A DNA stretch of 64,000 bases, taken from contig CAUJEM010000075.1 in assembly GCA_963169915.1 (NCBI GenBank), positions 62,001 through 126,000 on the forward strand, given 5' to 3'. The stretch comes from Myxococcota bacterium. GTDB taxonomy: Bacteria; Myxococcota_A; Polyangia; Polyangiales; Polyangiaceae. Made by a program: the position numbers and the translations under genes. Shown piece by piece: positions 9,005 through 17,659 of the stretch. Position 1 is the first letter of the stretch. Each line of letters opens with the position of its first letter. The notes below the pieces were generated by a model that saw only the letters and a program-made list of their open reading frames with translations, was not told where the DNA came from and did not search any database.

Positions 9005-10653
9005 GGTCCCTCGCTCGGCAGCTCCACGCGGAAGCTCGCCCCTTCCTGGGTGGGCTCCAGGTGAAGCTCACCACCATGCGCACGCACGATCTTCCGTGAG
9101 ACGGCGAGGCCAATCCCCGTACCGCTCGGCTTGCCGGTCTGGAACGGCTCGAAGAGCCGCACCCTCGGATCGACGCCCGGGCCGTCGTCCTGCACTCGGA
9201 TCAGGGTGCGCTCGCCCTCTCGCCAGAGCGTGAGCCGCACGTGCCCCGGCGAGCCGTCACCGCGGCTCGCCACGGCCTCGATGGCGTTGTTGACGAGGTT
9301 CGTGAGCACCACCCGCAGCAAGGTCGGGTCGACACGGACCCGCAGCGGGGCTGGTGGGAGGCACATCTCCACCTCTATCCCCAGCTCCGTGCCAGCCTCT
9401 CGCGCCACCGCGGTCAGCTCGGGGAGCAGCTCCACGAGGTCGAGAGACACGGGCTTGGGGACGATACCCTTGGAGACGAGCATCAGCTCCCCGGTGAAAT
9501 CGGCGAGGTTTTTCATCTCCCGTCGCAGCAGCGCCAGCACCGCGAGGCGCTCGCCTTCGCTGCGCCCCTGCACCCCAGCGACCAAGTCCAGCCCTACGCT
9601 GACGCCGTTCAGCCCGTTGCGCACCTCGTGCGCGATGAGGTTGGCGGCCTCCCCGAGCCGCTGGAGCTGCTCCTCGCGCAGCGCCGCCTCCTCGGCTTCC
9701 CGGTAGAGCCTCAGGCTCCGTCGCTGCAAGAGCACCAGTAACGCCAGCGGCGCCGCCAAGAGCGTCAAGCCGATGGCGAGGCTGGAGTAGAGCCGCTCCC
9801 GCGCTGGGCGCAGCAGCTCGAACTCCTCGGCCACCAGCACGAGCTGGAGCTGCGTCCCAGCGACCGGCGAGGTGGCGATCACGCGCGGGCGCCCTTGCAG
9901 CACCACGCGCTGCGTCCTGGCCTGCGCCTGCTTCGCGTCGAAGAGCTGCCTGTACGCCTCCTCTTCGGCGAAGCGGGGCTGCCGTGGCGGAAAGATGACG
10001 GTGCCGTCCAAGGTGGCGACCAAGGTGCGCGCCGCGGCGATCTCGGCGCGCGCGGTGTGGTAGCGCTGCCCGCTAAGATCGATGGCGCCCACCAAGGCGC
10101 CGGCGAAGGACTCGTTCCTCAGGACCGGCGAGACGACGTAGAGCAGCGCGTCGCTCGCGCGCTCCGGGTCGACCGCCACGAGGCTGGTCTCCCCCGTCGA
10201 CTTCACCTCCTTGAACCACGCCTCCCCACCGAAGCTCGACTGGCTGACGAAACCACGAGGCTCCTCCCACTCCACCACGCCCCGAGCGTCGAGCACCGCC
10301 ACCCCCACGTCGAAGATGGCGCTCTTGCCGTGCGTCAGCTCCAGGAGCGCCTGCTCGGAGACCGAGTCTGCGTCGCCGGGCTTGAGCTCCTCGCGCTTGC
10401 CGAGGCGCTTCAGCTCGCCGACCAGTAGGTCCACCAGCTGCGCCAAGGACTGCCCGCGCTCCACCGCCGCGAGCAGCAGCCGCTCCTCTGCCTGCTCTTG
10501 CTCGTGTCGATGGTCCGTGAGCAGCGCCGCCACCAGAAATCCCAGCACTACGGCGACCGTGCCGGAGTAGACCGCGATGGAGGTCCGCGCGAACCGCGCG
10601 TGGGCCGCCGCCAGCGCGGAGGTGGAGGCGAGCGGCGGTGAGGCGTCGGGCAC
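9001..10653 (-). CDS. Membrane sensor histidine kinase paired with the NtrC-type regulator
   Basis: 550 residues. A first membrane helix lies at about 27-47, followed by a ~240-residue extracytoplasmic region like a Cache/PAS-type sensor and a second helix at about 287-310. The cytoplasmic part has the H-box (IAHEVRNGLNG), N-box (NLVNNAIEA), G1 (DDGPGVD) and G2 (GTGIGLAVS) of a complete HisKA/HATPase core. The start is GTG at 10653, 15 bp after the stop of the RND permease gene, and the 3' end overlaps the regulator by 4 bp. Position in a metal-efflux operon suggests it senses periplasmic metal ions, as ZraS/CzcS-type kinases do. The ligand is inferred, not shown. Confidence 0.93.
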   Translation of the reverse strand: MPDASPPLASTSALAAAHARFARTSIAVYSGTVAVVLGFLVAALLTDHRHEQEQAEERLLLAAVERGQSLAQLVDLLVGELKRLGKREELKPGDADSVSEQALLELTHGKSAIFDVGVAVLDARGVVEWEEPRGFVSQSSFGGEAWFKEVKSTGETSLVAVDPERASDALLYVVSPVLRNESFAGALVGAIDLSGQRYHTARAEIAAARTLVATLDGTVIFPPRQPRFAEEEAYRQLFDAKQAQARTQRVVLQGRPRVIATSPVAGTQLQLVLVAEEFELLRPARERLYSSLAIGLTLLAAPLALLVLLQRRSLRLYREAEEAALREEQLQRLGEAANLIAHEVRNGLNGVSVGLDLVAGVQGRSEGERLAVLALLRREMKNLADFTGELMLVSKGIVPKPVSLDLVELLPELTAVAREAGTELGIEVEMCLPPAPLRVRVDPTLLRVVLTNLVNNAIEAVASRGDGSPGHVRLTLWREGERTLIRVQDDGPGVDPRVRLFEPFQTGKPSGTGIGLAVSRKIVRAHGGELHLEPTQEGASFRVELPSEGP

Positions 10654-10668
10654 TGCGTGCTCAACCTA

Positions 10669-13600
10669 TCACGCTGCCCTCGACACCGTCGCTCCCCGAC
10701 GTGCGCGCCACCACGCGCTCAGCTGCTCGCTGGCGACGCAAGCGAGATAGTAGGTGACCGGCAGCAGCACCAGTGTCAACAGGGCAGCGGAGATGGTGCC
10801 GCCCACCACGACCACCGCGATGGGGCGCTGCGTCTCGCTGCCGATGGCCTTCGACAGGGCCGCCGGCAACAGCCCCAGGGCCGCCAAGAGCCCCGTCATC
10901 AAGACGGCGCGGAGCCGCTCTCGGGTGCCTTCGGTGACGGCGACCTCGAGCGGCTCTCCAGCGTCGAGGCGCGCCCGGATGGCCGCGACGACGAGCACTC
11001 CATTGAGCACCGCCTGCCCCAAGAGCGCGATGAAGCCGACCGCCGCCGAGACGCTCAGCGTGAGGCCCGCCACGGCGAGCGCCCCGACGCCGCCCACCAG
11101 GGCGAAGGGGACGTTGACGAGGATGACGCTGGCGTCGAAGAGCCGCCCGAAGGCAGCGTAGAGCAGCAGGTAGGTGATGAGGAGCGCGATCGGGATCACG
11201 ATCTTGAGCCGCGCCATGGCGCGCTGCTGGTTCTCGAACTCCCCTCCCCAGGTCGTGGAGCACCCCTCCGGGACGGTCACCTTCGCCGCCACCGCGGCCT
11301 GCGCCTCAGCCACGAAGGAGCCGAGATCCCGGTCTCGCACGTTCATCCGGACGCCCACGTACCGCCGACCGTTCTCGCGGGTGATGGCGGCGCGGCCCGT
11401 CCCCATGCTCACCTCGGCGACGGCGGAGAGCGGCAGGAGGGAGCCGTCCTCCAAGGGCAGGACGATGCGCTGGATGGCGCCGATGTCCTCCCGCGTGGAC
11501 TTCGGCAAGCGCACGGTGATGTCGAAGCGCTTCTCGCCCTCCCACAGCTCGCTGGCCACGTGCCCCCCCATCGCCATCTCGATGTAATCTTGGACCTCGG
11601 CCAGATCCAAGTTGTGCCGCGCGAGCGCCGCTCGGTCGAGGTGCACGGCCAATTGTGGGACCACCCCGGACTTGACGAGCGCGACGTCCGCGGCGCCGGG
11701 CACCTTCGCGACGATGTCCCGCATCTGCTCGGCGGTCTTCGTCAGCTCCGTGAGATCGTCACCGTAGACCTTCACGGCGATTTGTCCCTGCTGCCCTGCG
11801 ATGTTCTCCGCCACGTTGTCCCGGATGGGCTGCGAGAAGTTGAAGTCGATGCCTGGCACCTCATGCAGGCTCCGGCTCATCTCCGCGATGACCCGGTCGA
11901 GGTCACCCCGCAGCTCCGGGCGCCACTGCGCCAGGGGTCGCAGGCGGATGAAGATCTCGAGGTTGTTCGGGAGTTTCGGATCCGTCCCGTCTTCGGGGCG
12001 CCCTAGCTGGCTGAGGGTCGCGTTCACCTCTGGCGTGCGCTCGATGAGGGACACGAGCCGAGGCGTCAGCTTTCTCCCCTCCGAGATCGAGAGGTTGCCC
12101 GGCAAGGTGACGGTGACGTACAGCGCTCCCTCGTTGAGCGCAGGCAGGAACTCCGAGCCCAGCCGGGGCGTCAAGGTGAGCGCCGCCACCAGCGCCCCCG
12201 CGGCCACGACCAGCACGGCCGGCACGTTGCGCATCGCGTAGCGCAGCACCGGATCATACGCGCGCTGCGCCCACCGCAGCAGCGGCGACTCACGCTGCAC
12301 CCGGGGGCGGCGCAGCGCCCAGAGGCACAGCACGGGCACCAGCGTGAAGCTCACGACCAACGCCCCCACCAGGGCGCTCACGACCGTGTTCGCCAGCGGC
12401 GAGAAGATGCGCCCCTCGACCCGCTCGAGCGAGAAGATGGGGATGTAGGCCGCGATGATGATGAGCAGCGAGAACAAGGTAGGTCGCGCCACTTCCTTCG
12501 CCGCGTCGAACAACCGCGTGGAGAGCGGCGCGTCCGACGCTGTGGCGGGCTCTCCCGGCCGCGGTGACAGCTTGTGGAACAGGTGCTCCACCAAGATGAC
12601 GGCGCCGTCCACGATGATCCCGAAGTCCACCGCCCCCATGCTGAGCAGGTTGGCGCTCATGCCCCTGAGGTGCAGGTACGTGAACGACGCCGCCAGCGAG
12701 AGCGGGATGACCGCCGCCACGATGAGCGAGGCGCGCAGCGAGAGCATGAAGGCGAAGAGCACAGCCGTCACGAGCAGCGCGCCCTCGACCAGGTTCCCGA
12801 AGACCGTCTCGAGCGTGGTGTCGACGAGCTCGGTGCGATCATAGAAGGGGTCCACGCGCACCCCCTCTGGCAGCGCCCTGGCGTTGAGCGTGCCGATGCG
12901 CTCTCGGAGGGCCTCGAGCACCGTCGACGGGTTCTCACCGCGCCGCATGAGCACGATGCCCTCCACCGCGTCCTGATCCTGACCGCGGGTCGCGACGCCC
13001 TGGCGTGGCGCGTAGCCCTCCGTCACGCTGGCCACGTCCTTGACGAGCACCGGGACGCCGGCGTGGTAGCCGACGCGCACGTTCTCTACGTCCGCGGCGC
13101 TCTTGAAGATCCCGATCGAGCGGATGACGAACATCTCCGAGCCGCGCTCCATGGTGCCGCCGGTGGCGTTGGCGCTGGCCTTCTCCAAGGCCTCGAAGAC
13201 GCCCGTGAGCCCGACGCCGAGCGCCGCCAGCTTGGTCGGCTCTGGCTGGACGTGCAGCTCGCGCGCGAGCCCGCCGATGGTCACGACGTCCGCCACGCCC
13301 GGCACTTGCATGAGCTGGGGGCGCACCGTCCAGTCCTGCAGCGTCCGTAGCGTCATCGGATCGGAGCGTGGGCCCTCGAGGGTGTAGCGATAGATCTCAC
13401 CGATGGGCGTCGCCATCGGCCCCATCTCCGCCTGCACGTCGGGCGGAAGATCGGCCTGCCCCATCCGCTCGGCCACCTGCTGGCGCGCGTGGTACACGTC
13501 CACCGCGTCATCGAAGGTGAGCGTCACGAAGGACAAGCCAAACAGGGTGATGCTCCGCAGGCGCGTCAGCCCCGGGGTCCCGTTGAGCGCTCGCTCGAGG

Positions 13601-13803
13601 GGCAAGGAGACGCGCCGCTCCACCTCCTCCGTGGGCTGCCCGGGGAAGATCGTGATGAGCTGCACCTGGGTGTCCGTCGGGTCCGGGAAGGCCTCGATGG
13701 TCAGCCGCTTGAACGAGTGATAGCCGCCGAGCGCCAGGAGCACGGCGAACAGCACGGCCGCTAGGCGATTGCCTAGCGAGAAGCGAAGGAGCCTCTCGAG
13801 CAT
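10669..13803 (-). CDS. czcA: CzcA-type heavy-metal RND efflux permease
   Basis: A full-length (1044-residue) inner-membrane RND transporter of the HME subfamily that uses proton influx to drive metal export. Twelve hydrophobic segments flank two large periplasmic loops in the usual order. Transmembrane helix 4 carries DFGIIVDGAVILVE, the aspartate signature of CzcA-like Zn/Co/Cd/Ni pumps, rather than the different helix-4 motif of CusA copper/silver pumps. The start ATG at 13803 follows the adaptor stop by 8 bp. With the adaptor and outer-membrane channel encoded just upstream, it should form a tripartite envelope-spanning pump. Metal specificity is inferred from the helix-4 motif. Confidence 0.95.
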   Translation of the reverse strand: MLERLLRFSLGNRLAAVLFAVLLALGGYHSFKRLTIEAFPDPTDTQVQLITIFPGQPTEEVERRVSLPLERALNGTPGLTRLRSITLFGLSFVTLTFDDAVDVYHARQQVAERMGQADLPPDVQAEMGPMATPIGEIYRYTLEGPRSDPMTLRTLQDWTVRPQLMQVPGVADVVTIGGLARELHVQPEPTKLAALGVGLTGVFEALEKASANATGGTMERGSEMFVIRSIGIFKSAADVENVRVGYHAGVPVLVKDVASVTEGYAPRQGVATRGQDQDAVEGIVLMRRGENPSTVLEALRERIGTLNARALPEGVRVDPFYDRTELVDTTLETVFGNLVEGALLVTAVLFAFMLSLRASLIVAAVIPLSLAASFTYLHLRGMSANLLSMGAVDFGIIVDGAVILVEHLFHKLSPRPGEPATASDAPLSTRLFDAAKEVARPTLFSLLIIIAAYIPIFSLERVEGRIFSPLANTVVSALVGALVVSFTLVPVLCLWALRRPRVQRESPLLRWAQRAYDPVLRYAMRNVPAVLVVAAGALVAALTLTPRLGSEFLPALNEGALYVTVTLPGNLSISEGRKLTPRLVSLIERTPEVNATLSQLGRPEDGTDPKLPNNLEIFIRLRPLAQWRPELRGDLDRVIAEMSRSLHEVPGIDFNFSQPIRDNVAENIAGQQGQIAVKVYGDDLTELTKTAEQMRDIVAKVPGAADVALVKSGVVPQLAVHLDRAALARHNLDLAEVQDYIEMAMGGHVASELWEGEKRFDITVRLPKSTREDIGAIQRIVLPLEDGSLLPLSAVAEVSMGTGRAAITRENGRRYVGVRMNVRDRDLGSFVAEAQAAVAAKVTVPEGCSTTWGGEFENQQRAMARLKIVIPIALLITYLLLYAAFGRLFDASVILVNVPFALVGGVGALAVAGLTLSVSAAVGFIALLGQAVLNGVLVVAAIRARLDAGEPLEVAVTEGTRERLRAVLMTGLLAALGLLPAALSKAIGSETQRPIAVVVVGGTISAALLTLVLLPVTYYLACVASEQLSAWWRARRGATVSRAA

Positions 13804-13811
13804 GGTGTGGC

Positions 13812-15032
13812 TCAGCTCTCGAGATCGATCTGGTTGTCGAGCAAGGTGGCGCCCTGTTCTACGACCTCGGCCCCGGGCTCGAGCCCCTCGAGCACCAGCA
13901 CGCGACCACCGCGAGAGGAGCTCGCGACGACGCGCCGGCGCGCGAAGTGGCCCGGGCGCTGCTGGACGTAGACGTACTGCTCGGCGCCGTCACTCACGAG
14001 CGCGCTCGTGGCGACCTCCACGGCCCCCGAGGGGACGCTGGTGCGGAACCGCACCTCCGCGTAGGCGTTCGGACGGATCTTCCCGGCCTCGTTGGGGAGG
14101 CGGATCCTCACGCCGACGGTGTGGCGCACGGGGTCGACCACCGCGGAGACCATGTCGACCCTGCCCTCGGCGCTGAAGCCCGGCAGCGTGGGGCTCGAGA
14201 TCTCCGCGGGCGTCCCGGACTGGACGCCCGCCGCGTCCGTCTCATAGAGCTCGGCCACGACCCACACTTGGCGGACGTCCGCCACCCCCACCAGGGTCAC
14301 GTCTGGCGTCACCTCCTGGGCGAGCAGGACGTTCTTCTCGATGATGGTGCCCTCACGTGGCGCCACCACCAAGAACTCGCTGTCGGACTTCGAGGAGACC
14401 TTCAGCGACCGCAGCTTGGACTCTGCCAGGCTCAAGGCGAGCCTGGCCTGGCGCAGCTCGGCGTCTGCCGTCAGCTCGTCTTTGGCGGGCAGCGCGCGCG
14501 CCGCGACCATCGCCTGCACTCGCTCGAGAGACGCCCTGGCGAGCTGCACCTCCACCCGCGCCTTCTCGCGGGCGGCTCGTAGCTCCGCGATGTCCGGGCT
14601 CGACACCGTGAACAGCGGATCACCCGCCTTGACGGCTTGCCCCAGCTCCACGAAGACGGCGGTGACGCGCCCAGCGAGGGGCGAGCCTACCTTCGAGGCC
14701 TGCGTCTCATCCACCATGAACCGCGCGGGGTGAGCGTCTCCCAAGCGCTCGGCGGGCGTGAGCGCGCGCCCGAGCCGCAGCGTGCTCCACTGCGCCGCGC
14801 CCTGCGCCAGCTCGAGCTCACCCCGCTCGACGCGCAAGCCCTCCGCCCCGGGGACGGGCGCGGGCTCGGGGCGGAGATAGCTGGCGGCTGCCGTGACGGC
14901 CACGGCCGCGGCGACGAGCCCCAGCGCCAGGCTGAGCTTGCGCGAGCGATCCAGCCTGAACAGCTCCGCGAGGGAGGGGCGAGCGGCCGTGGGGAGGGGG
15001 GGAGCGGCGGAGGGATCGGGGGGGGACGTCAT
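13812..15032 (-). CDS. czcB: RND efflux periplasmic adaptor (membrane-fusion protein), CzcB-like
   Basis: A 406-residue HlyD/CzcB-family adaptor. A Pro/Ala-rich cytoplasmic N-terminus (1-32) precedes one membrane anchor (about 33-53). Next come the lipoyl/barrel-sandwich halves (GRVTAVFVELGQAVKAGDPLF and the partner AREGTIIEKNV), split by an alpha-helical hairpin (about 135-200). Beta-barrel and membrane-proximal domains end the protein. Its job is to couple the RND permease to the outer-membrane channel. It overlaps the channel gene by 4 bp (ATGA at 15032) and precedes the permease by 8 bp. No His-rich N-terminal metal-binding segment is visible, unlike classic CzcB. Confidence 0.93.
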   Translation of the reverse strand: MTSPPDPSAAPPLPTAARPSLAELFRLDRSRKLSLALGLVAAAVAVTAAASYLRPEPAPVPGAEGLRVERGELELAQGAAQWSTLRLGRALTPAERLGDAHPARFMVDETQASKVGSPLAGRVTAVFVELGQAVKAGDPLFTVSSPDIAELRAAREKARVEVQLARASLERVQAMVAARALPAKDELTADAELRQARLALSLAESKLRSLKVSSKSDSEFLVVAPREGTIIEKNVLLAQEVTPDVTLVGVADVRQVWVVAELYETDAAGVQSGTPAEISSPTLPGFSAEGRVDMVSAVVDPVRHTVGVRIRLPNEAGKIRPNAYAEVRFRTSVPSGAVEVATSALVSDGAEQYVYVQQRPGHFARRRVVASSSRGGRVLVLEGLEPGAEVVEQGATLLDNQIDLES

Positions 15033-16372
15033 GAGGGTTCCTGGTCGAGGGCAACGGCGTCGACACCTGCCGCGCGGCGCAGCTCATTGGTGAGGACGAA
15101 CAGCGCGTGGCGACTGTCGAGCAGCTCCAGCCGTAGCTGGAGCTTCGCGCGGCGCGCGAGCAGCAGGTCGGTCAAGCTGGCTCCCCCACGATGGAAGGCC
15201 GTCTCGGAGGCCGTGAGCACGCTCTCCGCCAGCGGGAGAGAGCGCTGCTCGATCGTCTGGATGTTGTGGCGCACCGCCTGGAGGCGCGCCCGCGCCAAGG
15301 AGAGCGCGACGCGAGCCCCGCGGAGGCTCGCTTCAGCGCTCGCCTTCGCCTCGGCGGCGCGAGCGCTCGCCTGCGCGGCGGCCGCCTGTCCATGGTCGAA
15401 GAGCGTGATCGGCATGGCGACGCCGAAGCTGAAGACATTGGGGTTGTCTCCCGAGCTCTGGAAGTGCGAGTGGGTGTAGCCGACCCGCAGGGAGACGTCC
15501 GGGATGGCGCGCCGGCGCGCGAGCGTCTGCTCCTCACGCGCTGCAGCGGCCTCCAGGCGCAGCGCCGCGACGTCCGCGCGCCGCTCTTCGGCGCCGTCGG
15601 GGACGGCGGCGGGCAGCGCGGTGTCGAGCGAGTGTTCGTCGAGGCCCACGAGATCACAGGACGCCAGCAGAAAGGCGTCACAGGAGGCGCGCGCCGCCGC
15701 GACCTCCGAGCCGAGGGCCTCCACCTGCTGCTCGAGCCCCACGACCTCGAGCAAGACGCGATCATAGTCCACCCCGGAGAGCTCTTGTTGCTCGTGGCGC
15801 TTGGCCTCTAGCCTCGCCACCTCGCGGGCGTCCTCCAGCGACTCCTCGAGCAAGTGCCGGCGCAGCGTCAGGTAGAGCAGCGCGCCCATGCTCTCCCGCG
15901 CCAGAAACACGCGCTCGGCGAGCTGGTCACGCGCCTGCGCGCGCGCGGCGCGTAGCCGCAGCGTCGCGGCGCGCTGGCGGGGGCCCCGCTTGCCGAGCTC
16001 GACGGTCTGGCTCAGCCCGAGATCCACCGTCGCCGTCTGCTGCCAGGTGAGCCCCCGCGGCTCGGTGTGGCTCCCAAGCGCCAGGTTGCCCAGGGCCGCG
16101 TCGAGCACGGGGTTGTCCCAGAGCCGGCTCTGCTGCTGTTCAGCCTGCGCGCTCGCCACCCGGGCGCGCGCAGCGTCGAGCACGGGGCTGCGCGTGAGCA
16201 GCCAGCTCCGGAGCTTCTCGGGCTCCCGGAGGAGCGGCGCCACCACGACGCTACGGGAGGTGAGCCCTCGAGGGCTGGCCTCCGCCACCCTCGTCCACGC
16301 CCCCCCCACCAGCAGCGCCGCCAGGGGGAGCCGAAGCAACCATCTCGATGTCCTCGACACGACAGCCCCCAC
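15029..16372 (-). CDS. czcC: TolC/CzcC-family outer-membrane efflux channel
   Basis: 447 residues at most, first gene of the efflux operon. The sequence has the long amphipathic helices and internal two-fold similarity of TolC-family channels (LLTRSPVLDAARARVASAQAEQ; later LSLARARLQAVRHNIQ). The longest frame starts at GTG 16372, but a -24/-12 promoter ends at 16375 and would start transcription near 16364. The true start is therefore probably GTG 16360, giving a basic n-region before LPLAALLVGGAWTRVAEA, or TTG 16339. Either leaves a normal signal peptide cleaved after VAEA. It forms the exit duct of the CzcCBA pump. Confidence 0.92.
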   Translation of the reverse strand: MGAVVSRTSRWLLRLPLAALLVGGAWTRVAEASPRGLTSRSVVVAPLLREPEKLRSWLLTRSPVLDAARARVASAQAEQQQSRLWDNPVLDAALGNLALGSHTEPRGLTWQQTATVDLGLSQTVELGKRGPRQRAATLRLRAARAQARDQLAERVFLARESMGALLYLTLRRHLLEESLEDAREVARLEAKRHEQQELSGVDYDRVLLEVVGLEQQVEALGSEVAAARASCDAFLLASCDLVGLDEHSLDTALPAAVPDGAEERRADVAALRLEAAAAREEQTLARRRAIPDVSLRVGYTHSHFQSSGDNPNVFSFGVAMPITLFDHGQAAAAQASARAAEAKASAEASLRGARVALSLARARLQAVRHNIQTIEQRSLPLAESVLTASETAFHRGGASLTDLLLARRAKLQLRLELLDSRHALFVLTNELRRAAGVDAVALDQEPS

Positions 16373-16374
16373 TA

Positions 16375-16391
16375 AGCAAGCGTCGAGCCAA
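16375..16391 (-). promoter_or_regulatory. Sigma-54 (-24/-12) promoter of the czcCBA-kinase-regulator operon
   Basis: The minus strand reads TTGGCTCGACGCTTGCT. It has the GG and GC dinucleotides exactly 10 nt apart and matches the TGGCACG-N4-TTGCW consensus at all but one defined base. +1 is predicted near 16364. It lies directly before the outer-membrane channel gene of an operon that encodes a sigma-54 activator, which makes the call much stronger than the motif alone. Confidence 0.85.
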
Positions 16392-16417
16392 CGGGGGCGA
16401 TATAAATTAATCTATTA

Positions 16418-16430
16418 AATCAAAGTGATA
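16418..16430 (+). promoter_or_regulatory. IHF-like site between activator sites and promoter
   Basis: AATCAAAGTGATA matches eight of the nine defined bases of WATCAANNNNTTR. It sits in the only A+T-rich stretch of the region (16399-16430), about 60 bp upstream of the predicted +1. This is the usual place for a DNA-bending site at sigma-54 promoters. Weak on its own. Confidence 0.45.
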
Positions 16431-16461
16431 CCTGGTAGCTCGCGCTCATGGAGCCGTGACC

Positions 16462-16476
16462 GGAAAGAATCTTTCC
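16462..16476. promoter_or_regulatory. Palindrome 1, candidate activator-binding site
   Basis: GGAAAGAATCTTTCC is a perfect 7-1-7 inverted repeat centred at 16469, about 105 bp upstream of the predicted +1. That distance and a dimeric palindrome are typical of upstream activator sites for NtrC-type regulators. It shares its core with a second palindrome 24 bp further on. Confidence 0.65.
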
Positions 16477-16485
16477 TGAGTCGTA

Positions 16486-16500
16486 TGAAAAACTTTTTCT
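16486..16500. promoter_or_regulatory. Palindrome 2, candidate activator-binding site
   Basis: TGAAAAACTTTTTCT contains the perfect 6-1-6 repeat GAAAAA-C-TTTTTC centred at 16493. Aligned with the palindrome at 16462-16476 it agrees at 10 of 15 positions, and apart from the central base the differences are symmetric. That is what two sites for one dimeric regulator would look like. It is about 129 bp upstream of the predicted +1. Confidence 0.6.
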
Positions 16501-16571
16501 GGTGCTGAGCCCAGGCTCTCCGCGCAGGTGACGCGGGTCATGGCAAGCTGCGGGGACGCTCTCGGTGAGCG

Positions 16572-17525
16572 TTGGCCTGGCCCCTTGGCTCCTCACTCGT
16601 GACCCTGACGATGGCTCCCTCGATGCTTCGCGTGGGCGTGGACGAGAACGGCCTCGGCGCGCAGCTCGGGCCCCTGGTCGTCACGGGCGTGCTCGCGCGC
16701 GTCAGCCCAGCGGGCGCGGCGGAGCTGAAGGCGCTGCCAGCCCAGCTCCGGCCTTGGCTCGATGACAGCAAGCAGCTCGTGCGTCATGGCAAGGTCGCCC
16801 TCGGAGAGGCCTGGGCCCGGAGCCTAGCCAGCGAGGCGCGCTCACCCGCGGAGGTGCTCGAGCGGCTCTCCCTCGAAGGCGTGGGCGCGCTGCGGACCCG
16901 CTGTCCGCCGGCGGCGCGCGGCATGTGCTGGCAGACGGACGGCGAGCTCTTCGAGGCCCCCGACGAGCTGCTCCGCCAGGTGGCCGAAGCGCGCCGTGAG
17001 CTCGCGGCCCTGGGGATCGAGCTGCTGACGGCGCGCAGCAGCCTGGTGTGTACCGGGCAGCTCAACGAGGCCCGCCACGCTGGCGCCTCACGCTTCGACT
17101 GCGACTTGCACGCCATGGAGCGCGTGGTGCTGGCGCTCCAGCAGCACGCCGGCGTCGAGCTCGAGGCCGTCTGTGGCAAGGTCGGAGGGATCACCGCCTA
17201 CGGGGACTACTTTGGGCCGCTCGCCGGGCGGCTCCACACGACGCTGGCGCAGGCGCAGGCGCGCAGCAGCTATCACTTCCCCGGCTTGGGGACGCTCCAC
17301 TTCGTGCGCGACGCGGACTCGCTCGATCCGCTGGTGGCGCTCGCCTCGCTCATCGGCAAGTGGCTCCGAGAGCTGACGATGGCGCGCATCGTGCGTCAGT
17401 TGGAGCCTGGCGGACGCGCCAGCGGCTACAGTGACCCCGTCACCCAGCGCTTCATCGCGCGGACCGAGGCGCGCCGACGGCAGCTCGGGGTTCCCGAGTC
17501 CTGCTTTCGTCGCAGCCGCTCCTGA
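16572..17525 (+). CDS. Divergent ribonuclease HII-like protein with one catalytic position changed
   Basis: Up to 317 residues; ATGs at 16611 and 16623 are equally likely starts because homology begins at residue ~20. It keeps the RNase HII opening VGVDENGLG (Asp24-Glu25, the first two catalytic acids) and DSKQL. Near the C-terminus, FVRDADSLDPLVALASLIGK resembles the AAASIxAK block with the last catalytic Asp. A ~60-residue insertion lies in the middle. Where other members have an Asp (VDG/VCDK), this protein reads VCGKVGG, so the third acid looks lost. Enzyme activity on RNA/DNA hybrids is therefore doubtful. It is divergent from the efflux operon and unrelated to it. Confidence 0.7.
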   Translation: MAWPLGSSLVTLTMAPSMLRVGVDENGLGAQLGPLVVTGVLARVSPAGAAELKALPAQLRPWLDDSKQLVRHGKVALGEAWARSLASEARSPAEVLERLSLEGVGALRTRCPPAARGMCWQTDGELFEAPDELLRQVAEARRELAALGIELLTARSSLVCTGQLNEARHAGASRFDCDLHAMERVVLALQQHAGVELEAVCGKVGGITAYGDYFGPLAGRLHTTLAQAQARSSYHFPGLGTLHFVRDADSLDPLVALASLIGKWLRELTMARIVRQLEPGGRASGYSDPVTQRFIARTEARRRQLGVPESCFRRSRS

Positions 17526-17618
17526 GCACGGCGCAGGCGGCGCCCCTGACCGAGCTACACCAATCCAGGCAAGCTCCCGAGTGTGCGCCCACGCGGCGCG
17601 CCACGCGCGAAGCGTGCC

Positions 17619-17648
17619 TTGGCAAACCGGAGGGCCTGCGCCTATCGT
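17619..17648 (+). promoter_or_regulatory. Sigma-70-like promoter before the 733-residue membrane protein
   Basis: TTGGCA (17619-17624) and TATCGT (17643-17648) are separated by 18 bp. The -10 box ends 11 nt before the ATG at 17660, leaving only a few bases of leader and no room for a ribosome binding site. Confidence 0.5.
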
Positions 17649-17659
17649 CATGGGCTTTC

